From NCBI GenBank assembly GCA_900552245.1, contig URYY01000085.1:1-9233 (forward strand): a stretch of DNA of 9,233 bases, read 5' to 3'. The notes under the pieces are model-generated. The model did not search any database. It was not told the DNA's origin and saw nothing but the letters and a program-made list of their open reading frames with translations. Positions within the stretch are counted from its first letter, which is position 1. The number at the start of each line of letters is the position of its first letter. The position numbers and the translations under genes were made by a program. The DNA is from an uncultured Opitutales bacterium. GTDB lineage: Bacteria > Verrucomicrobiota > Verrucomicrobiia > Opitutales > Intestinicryptomonadaceae. Below, piece after piece: positions 5,039-9,233 of the stretch.

Positions 5039-7006
5039 CTAAAACATACTTCTGAAATCCTCAAATGAGTTTGTCATTTCATAGTCAATGCCGGATTCCA
5101 AAGCTTCAAAATGGCGTTTGCCGCAATGAATCTTCAAGCGTTGCTCAAGAGCCAACTGTTCTTCAAACAGAACACCCTTTGTTTCCAAGACAAAAAATAG
5201 CTTCTTTTGTTTATATTCATCCTCAACTAATACCGCCCAATCGGGATTGTATGTTCCTAGCGGCGTATTGATTTTAAACCAATCGGGCAACTTTACATAG
5301 AGCTTTACTTTGTCATTTTTCTCCATTTCTTCAGCAAAGCGCGACTCCACCGCCGAATCGTAAATCACGTAATCATAGACACTCTTTTTAGATTCCAACA
5401 TCTTGTCTAAGTAGGAGTTTAATTCCTCCGAATCGAGAAGTTCCTGCGCATAATACGAACTTATCTTGTGGTACTTTACGCCGTCCACAATCATAGCTTT
5501 CATTTTTAACTTTATGATTTTTAGGACATCTTCAATAAACTGTTGAGGATTACGCTTAAAATCTCCTATACGCTTGCTGCGGACAAGAATTTCCACGATT
5601 GTCTTGCGCTTTAGACTGGTTTCAGACTGCAGGAAAGATACGATATCCGGCAGCGCCAGTTTTTCGCCGTCATTAAATTCTATTGAAGTGCGTTCGTTTC
5701 TTGTGGAAATCTCGCCTCTGTTTATGTCAAGCCCTGCCTTTGAATACACAAACTGAGTGTCTTTTACGCGCAAAGACTTCATAATTTCTTCCGAGGATTC
5801 TTCTACGAGTTTTTCGGCGTCAAAATTTACACTGTAAATGGTCTTATTTTTTATCTTATCCCAAAGTTCCTTAAATTCGGGATCAAGATAGACTTGCTTA
5901 TTTACAGACACTTTTCGCCTAGTATCCTTATTTTTGATATTCAGCTTGCCTGCAACTTTGCGAACCATAGCTATGATTTGCGGACGAATATTTTCAAATT
6001 CCGGAGGGACATTTATACAATTGTTTCTCAAGTCATGCTTTAGGAATTCTGTGACTTTGTCTTTATTGTCTATGTAGCCGTATTGCCGCAAGTGCGCATA
6101 GAGCTTTTCCGATTGTTCCAGGCCAAGATAAGAAACTTCGCCGTTTTCTGCCCTTAAGGATAGCGACGCAAAAAACTCTTTTTCAATTACACCAAACTTT
6201 ATACCTTGTTCCGCCTCGATTTCCGTCTGCAACTTTTTTGCAAAATCCGCGTAAGATTCGTTCGCCATAATCGTGAGGATATTTACATTGTCCTCAAAGA
6301 CGCGCTCTCCGTCCTGATTTACCGCAATGCGCAAACCGCGCCCTATCTCTTGGCGCTTTTTGAGGGAGGAATCCGTTTCATTTAGCGTGCAAATTTGAAA
6401 CACGTTTGGATTATCCCAACCCTCGCGCAAAGCCGAGTGCGAGAATATGAATTTCAGTTTGCAATCGAAGGACAAGAGCCACTCTTTATCCTTCATAATC
6501 GTATTGAATGCAGACTCATCTTCCTTGCGCGAATTTGTGTCCTTTAAAATGTCTTTTCCCGAAGAATCCTTTTTCTTGCCGTCTATTGAAAAGTACCCGT
6601 CGTGGACTTCTTGGGCCGATGTCGTCAAATCTACTTCTTTAAAGAGGGTATTGAAGCGCGGCAACTTTGCGACTTTAACGTATTCCTCCTCAAACATTTT
6701 TGCGAATTTCCCTTTTATGGGGTTGCCGCTTTCGTCGTAACTTCTGTAATTGGCAACTCTGTCGATAAAAAACAGGCTTAGAACTTTAATCCCCTTTGGG
6801 CGCAAGCGCTTTTCTTTTTCGAAGTGCTCCTCTATTGTCTTTCTGATTTGAACGCGCTGGTAGAAATCCTTATTCACCTCTCCAACGGCGGTTCCGAGCA
6901 TTATTTCCTCGCCGTTTGAAAGCCTTATGAATGACTCTTCCGATGTATTTATTTCGGAGATATATAAATTTTTGTAAAGGTCTCTACCGCCCGATACGTC
7001 GTACAA
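5039..7006 (-). CDS. Res C-terminal part: helicase lobe 2 and PD-(D/E)XK nuclease
   Basis: This frame encodes the second half of a Type III restriction subunit, which translocates on DNA using ATP and cuts in complex with the Mod methyltransferase. Numbering from the TTG at 7006, it holds the lobe-2 strand KVLSLFFIDRV (74-84), motif V around HSALREGWDNPNVFQI (190-205) and motif VI QEIGRGLRI (219-227). After a long helical region, the nuclease domain shows SAVESRFAEEM (551-561), YNPDWAV (586-592) with Asp589, and VLETKG (606-611) with Glu608 and Lys610: the complete PD-(D/E)XK signature in its Res context. The TTG start is only the first possible codon; four codons before it (Ser-Gly-Gln-Asp) belong to the same ancestral frame, and no ATG exists before an upstream stop. 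Independent translation could occur only by re-initiation, since it overlaps the N-terminal frame by 23 nt. Confidence 0.85.
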   Translation of the reverse strand: MYDVSGGRDLYKNLYISEINTSEESFIRLSNGEEIMLGTAVGEVNKDFYQRVQIRKTIEEHFEKEKRLRPKGIKVLSLFFIDRVANYRSYDESGNPIKGKFAKMFEEEYVKVAKLPRFNTLFKEVDLTTSAQEVHDGYFSIDGKKKDSSGKDILKDTNSRKEDESAFNTIMKDKEWLLSFDCKLKFIFSHSALREGWDNPNVFQICTLNETDSSLKKRQEIGRGLRIAVNQDGERVFEDNVNILTIMANESYADFAKKLQTEIEAEQGIKFGVIEKEFFASLSLRAENGEVSYLGLEQSEKLYAHLRQYGYIDNKDKVTEFLKHDLRNNCINVPPEFENIRPQIIAMVRKVAGKLNIKNKDTRRKVSVNKQVYLDPEFKELWDKIKNKTIYSVNFDAEKLVEESSEEIMKSLRVKDTQFVYSKAGLDINRGEISTRNERTSIEFNDGEKLALPDIVSFLQSETSLKRKTIVEILVRSKRIGDFKRNPQQFIEDVLKIIKLKMKAMIVDGVKYHKISSYYAQELLDSEELNSYLDKMLESKKSVYDYVIYDSAVESRFAEEMEKNDKVKLYVKLPDWFKINTPLGTYNPDWAVLVEDEYKQKKLFFVLETKGVLFEEQLALEQRLKIHCGKRHFEALESGIDYEMTNSFEDFRSMF

Positions 7007-8012
7007 ATCCTGACCGCTTTTCGGTTTTGGATTTGCGCTTTACGCCGCCGTCTTTTGCGAGCGTATCAAGCTCTATCTTTGCGCTTATTTTTCCGTCTTT
7101 GTTTGAAGTTGAGATGAGCCTTACATAGGGGGCGTTGTTGCCGTCTTGAACCTGTATTCCGGCAACCTCTATTTGCTTTACGAGCTTTTGTTCGTAGGCG
7201 TCTATAGAGTCGAGCCTGTAAACCATGTTGAATTTTTCGACGTGCGTTGCCGAATAGCGCAACTTAAAGAGCGGATTTAGCGACTGTATCGCCTCCTTGC
7301 TCTTGGCGGTTGTATCCACACTTTGCGGCTCGTCTATAATTACAATCGGGTTTGTGGCCTGAATCAGGCTTATGGGTTTTTCCCAATTAAGTTTTTCGGT
7401 TTCTCTGTGAATTAGGTTTGCTTTTGTTTCTTTATCTTTATCGCCCTCAAATGATTTTCTAAACGCGTCTATGTTGATAATCATTACTTGCAGGCTGTTG
7501 GAAGATGCAAAGTTTCTTATCCGTGTTGGCTTTGAGGAGTCGTATACAAATGGGTCGAAGGCAACGTTGTCATAGAGGCTTCTAAAGTGCTCCGTCATTA
7601 TAGATATAGATTTCCACACACCCTCTTTTATTGCGATTGACGGTACAACAATAATAAATTTAGAAAATCCGTATATTTTGTTTAGCTCAAATATCGTGCG
7701 CAAATAGACGTATGTCTTGCCCGTGCCGGTCTCCATTTCCACGGTGAAATCGTATGGAGCAACCAACTTTTCTTTGGGCGAAGGCGATATGCAGTTGCGC
7801 AACTGTACTTCATTTAGGTTTTCCAGTAGTTTTTCTTCAGATATTGCCAAATTGTTGCCTACGGCATCTTCCGTTATCAAGACGCCGTTTTGCCTACCTG
7901 ACAAATCAAAAGAGCAAGTAGAGCTAAAACTCTCCTGTCCTTTAAAGAGGTCAACCACCGCCGCAATCGCGTCTAACTGATACCCCAAATCTGCGCTAAA
8001 CTTTAGCTTCAT
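6984..8012 (-). CDS. Res N-terminal part: helicase lobe 1 of Type III restriction enzyme
   Basis: These 342 residues carry the first RecA-like lobe of Res. Visible motifs are a Q-like GYQLDAIAAV (10-19), Walker A METGTGKT (93-100), motif Ia VPSIAIKEGV (123-132), the Walker B/DEAD-type VIIDEPQ (224-230, the DEPQ form usual in Res) and motif III SAT (254-256). The reading frame is then lost: about the last ten residues (from Arg333) are out-of-frame sequence ending at a TAG. Alone it could bind ATP but lacks the second lobe and nuclease. The ATG at 8012 has a good AAGGA site 4 nt upstream, and the sequence FSADLGYQLDAI is the expected N-terminus. The gene lies 82 nt downstream of the deoxyribosyltransferase-like gene on the same strand. 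Confidence 0.88.
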   Translation of the reverse strand: MKLKFSADLGYQLDAIAAVVDLFKGQESFSSTCSFDLSGRQNGVLITEDAVGNNLAISEEKLLENLNEVQLRNCISPSPKEKLVAPYDFTVEMETGTGKTYVYLRTIFELNKIYGFSKFIIVVPSIAIKEGVWKSISIMTEHFRSLYDNVAFDPFVYDSSKPTRIRNFASSNSLQVMIINIDAFRKSFEGDKDKETKANLIHRETEKLNWEKPISLIQATNPIVIIDEPQSVDTTAKSKEAIQSLNPLFKLRYSATHVEKFNMVYRLDSIDAYEQKLVKQIEVAGIQVQDGNNAPYVRLISTSNKDGKISAKIELDTLAKDGGVKRKSKTEKRSGFVRRIGR

Positions 8013-8016
8013 TTAT

Positions 8017-8021
8017 TCCTT
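8017..8021 (-). promoter_or_regulatory. Ribosome-binding site of res
   Basis: AAGGA on the minus strand, preceded by more A, lies 4 nt before the ATG at 8012 and supports that start. It is one of the few clear Shine-Dalgarno sites in the window. Confidence 0.6.
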
Positions 8022-8064
8022 TTTTCTAAAGTGCTTTTACATATTGCAAGTTATTTATGGCCTA

Positions 8065-8069
8065 CCTCC
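8065..8069 (-). promoter_or_regulatory. Shine-Dalgarno-like GGAGG without a gene
   Basis: In the 82-nt gap before res, the minus strand carries GGAGG, the strongest Shine-Dalgarno core in the window. Six nt downstream lies ATA rather than a start codon, and that frame ends after ten codons at a TAG. It may be a leftover of an earlier gene start or a short regulatory leader; chance is possible. Confidence 0.25.
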
Positions 8070-8094
8070 AAGAAAAATAGAGCAATTATCCAAG

Positions 8095-9171
8095 TTAAAC
8101 TTTTACCACATTGTTTTCTATTCGCGCGGCAAGCTCACTTATAAATTTCTCCTCTTTCCCGCGCTCATATAGGGTTGTCACATGGTGGTTAAGGTCAAAG
8201 TGCGGCGGGTGAGAATCGAAAAATTCTTTTTCGCATACAAAGAATACTTCTTTGCCTAAGCCTTGCGCAAATCCGCCTTCATAATACGCGCCGAGATTTT
8301 CGTAAGTTAAATCGCATACCACAAATTTAGACTTTCTAATTTGCACTAAAATTTCATCATCAATCTTCTTGTTGTGTAGTGTCCTGTCTATCCTTACCGG
8401 CTCAAATCCCGCGCGCTTTATTGCAGGCGCTATCAAATCATCGTAGAATTCGTCTAAGTTCCGCTCTCCTTCTTCATAAATTTTACCATTCTTACCAACC
8501 CATCTTGGAGATTTCCCAAACTTCATTGCAACAAATCCCCTGTTTGAGTCTCCAACATAGGTTTTATAATATGTTAACCCTTTTGGAGTAAAACGCGCAT
8601 TTATGAAATCATAAAAATCTTTAGTACCTTTAATTTCTTTCTTCTCAAATGTAAGCTTTATATATCCGCTTTGCTCCAAATATTCCAATAACATCATTAA
8701 TTCGTCGAAAGATCCTATTCCCAATATGTCTAAAACTGCATTTGAATCATTTATGAGAAATTTCTTCAAGGGGAAGGCTGAACAATTATAATTATTCGAA
8801 TATATAAATCGTAGTAATTTTTCTGGTATTTCAACTGGTAATATATGCATTTTTAATATATCACCTATCGAAAAGTAGTTCTTTGAAAGATCCTTTTCAT
8901 CATCTGCACACAAGGTGATTATGTCATCATCTGAGGTAGCGTTTTGATGATAGTAAAGCCATTCTGCGACAAAGTGCCAGACATGCCATCTGTTAATGTC
9001 TTCCAAAGGATAATCTTTTAACGCTTTTGCTGTTATCCTATATCCCGCTTGGAAAAATTCATTAGGACTCTGATAATATGAATCAAAATATATGGATAAA
9101 TCGCCATCATTGTATTTATGAAGATCACACTTATACCCAGATAGGGGGCAATATTTGATTTCATCGCTCAT
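8095..9171 (-). CDS. Deoxyribosyltransferase-like/TIR-like domain protein in a restriction operon
   Basis: The 358-residue protein has three parts. Residues 1-20 contain CPLSGYKC (8-15), a half zinc-knuckle-like pair, followed to about 140 by a helical, AT-rich-encoded region that I do not recognise. Residues about 145-200 look like a winged helix (LMMLLEYLEQSGYIKL, then RFTPKGLTYY). Residues 211-350 match the nucleoside 2-deoxyribosyltransferase-like fold, related to TIR and often found in nucleotide-based conflict systems: GFVAMKF, APAIKRAGFEPVRID, SKFVVCDLT and GAYYEGGFAQGLGKEV. Glu298 in that last motif is a candidate catalytic residue. Family knowledge suggests N-glycosidic-bond chemistry on a nucleotide such as NAD or a modified nucleoside, but the substrate is unknown. 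The ATG lies 6 nt after the preceding stop, so translation is probably coupled; there is no good Shine-Dalgarno site. Placement before res suggests an accessory effector or regulator of the restriction locus. Confidence 0.8.
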   Translation of the reverse strand: MSDEIKYCPLSGYKCDLHKYNDGDLSIYFDSYYQSPNEFFQAGYRITAKALKDYPLEDINRWHVWHFVAEWLYYHQNATSDDDIITLCADDEKDLSKNYFSIGDILKMHILPVEIPEKLLRFIYSNNYNCSAFPLKKFLINDSNAVLDILGIGSFDELMMLLEYLEQSGYIKLTFEKKEIKGTKDFYDFINARFTPKGLTYYKTYVGDSNRGFVAMKFGKSPRWVGKNGKIYEEGERNLDEFYDDLIAPAIKRAGFEPVRIDRTLHNKKIDDEILVQIRKSKFVVCDLTYENLGAYYEGGFAQGLGKEVFFVCEKEFFDSHPPHFDLNHHVTTLYERGKEEKFISELAARIENNVVKV

Positions 9172-9177
9172 AAATCA

Positions 9178-9233
9178 CTAAATAGCTCTGATGTTTGTTA
9201 GGCCCATTTGGCGGAGGGTTTGGAGGATGTTGG
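9178..9233 (-). CDS. C-terminal end of an operon gene cut by the window edge
   Basis: On the minus strand an open frame enters from the right edge and reads NILQTLRQMGLTNIRAI before a TAG at 9180-9178, closely followed by a second stop (TGA) in the same frame. The short amphipathic helix plus a final strand looks like a true protein end; the other two frames are Pro-rich or stop-interrupted. It ends 6 nt before the ATG of the deoxyribosyltransferase-like gene, so all three genes probably form one operon. In Type III systems the methyltransferase gene mod precedes res, making this a candidate mod 3' end, but 17 residues carry no diagnostic motif. Confidence 0.5.
   Translation of the reverse strand, partial: NILQTLRQMGLTNIRAI

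Larger units (their letters stand above)
5039..8012 (-). pseudogene. res: Type III restriction enzyme Res gene with a frameshift
   Basis: The two minus-strand frames 8012-6984 and 7006-5039 together form one Type III restriction subunit of about 990 residues, the normal family length, with every motif present once and in order. The shift must fall between the frame-2 stop at 7042-7040 and the frame-1 stop at 6986-6984. Removing one A from the A4 tract complementary to 7018-7021 joins KSKTE to SGQDLYDVSGGRDLYKN, which matches the family's usual linker sequence. The break lies between the two RecA lobes. It may be true inactivation, a sequencing error, or a split that still reassembles. Confidence 0.75.

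Noticed and set aside
4879..5064. 61-codon minus-strand frame at the res 3' end
   Set aside because: It overlaps the res stop and has low-quality composition (many Phe, Trp, Leu) without motifs.
7010..7030. Programmed frameshift in res
   Set aside because: There are only A4 tracts, no classic slippery heptamer, no rare-codon/stop arrangement and no downstream stem or pseudoknot seen. A simple one-base insertion explains it better.
1..9233. CRISPR array, insertion sequence, tRNA or integrase
   Set aside because: I found no regularly spaced repeats, no transposase or integrase motifs, no terminal inverted repeats framing a gene, and no tRNA cloverleaf apart from the tRNA-like ends of tmRNA.

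Overview
This 9.2 kb chromosomal window comes from a fairly AT-rich bacterium. The clearest landmark is a complete one-piece transfer-messenger RNA gene (ssrA, 3126-3478, + strand) with tRNA-like ends, an encoded 3' CCA, a tag frame ending in Tyr-Ala-Ile-Ala-Ala and a textbook terminator. The taxon cannot be fixed from the sequence. The style of the secreted 500-residue protein and the weak or absent Shine-Dalgarno sites on several genes would suit a Verrucomicrobiota/Lentisphaerota-type or similar gut/host-associated lineage, but this is only an impression.

Layout from left to right. Positions 1-538 hold no recognisable gene, only hairpins; the strongest, at 473-524, lies just past the end of the first gene. 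Then come two minus-strand genes: a large exported protein of unknown function (539-2041), with a near-consensus promoter so close that its mRNA would be almost leaderless, and an endonuclease/exonuclease/phosphatase-fold enzyme (2189-2863). The plus-strand ssrA gene follows. Directly after its terminator is an AT-rich plus-strand stretch that looks like accessory or scar DNA: a coding remnant without a start codon (3669-3836), an 89-residue unknown protein whose ATG overlaps the remnant's stop (ATGA), a membrane-anchored bacterial PH-like protein (4130-4576), and a 42-codon signal-peptide-like ORF that again starts at an ATGA overlap (4573-4701).

The right half is a minus-strand operon, read from right to left: the last 17 codons of an unidentified gene at the window edge; a three-part protein with a C-terminal nucleoside 2-deoxyribosyltransferase-like/TIR-like domain (8095-9171) only 6 nt downstream of it; and a Type III restriction-enzyme Res subunit (5039-8012). 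Res carries all expected helicase motifs and a PD-(D/E)XK nuclease, but it is broken by a one-base frameshift between the two helicase lobes. Type III operons normally run mod then res, so the cut-off gene at the edge may be mod, but 17 residues cannot prove that.

Taken together, the region right of ssrA looks like a defence-type island or scar next to a common integration site. No integrase or repeated ssrA 3' end is visible inside the window, so island status is inferred. The two most notable signals are the nucleotide-processing-type domain protein sitting inside a restriction operon, and the Res gene split exactly at a domain boundary.
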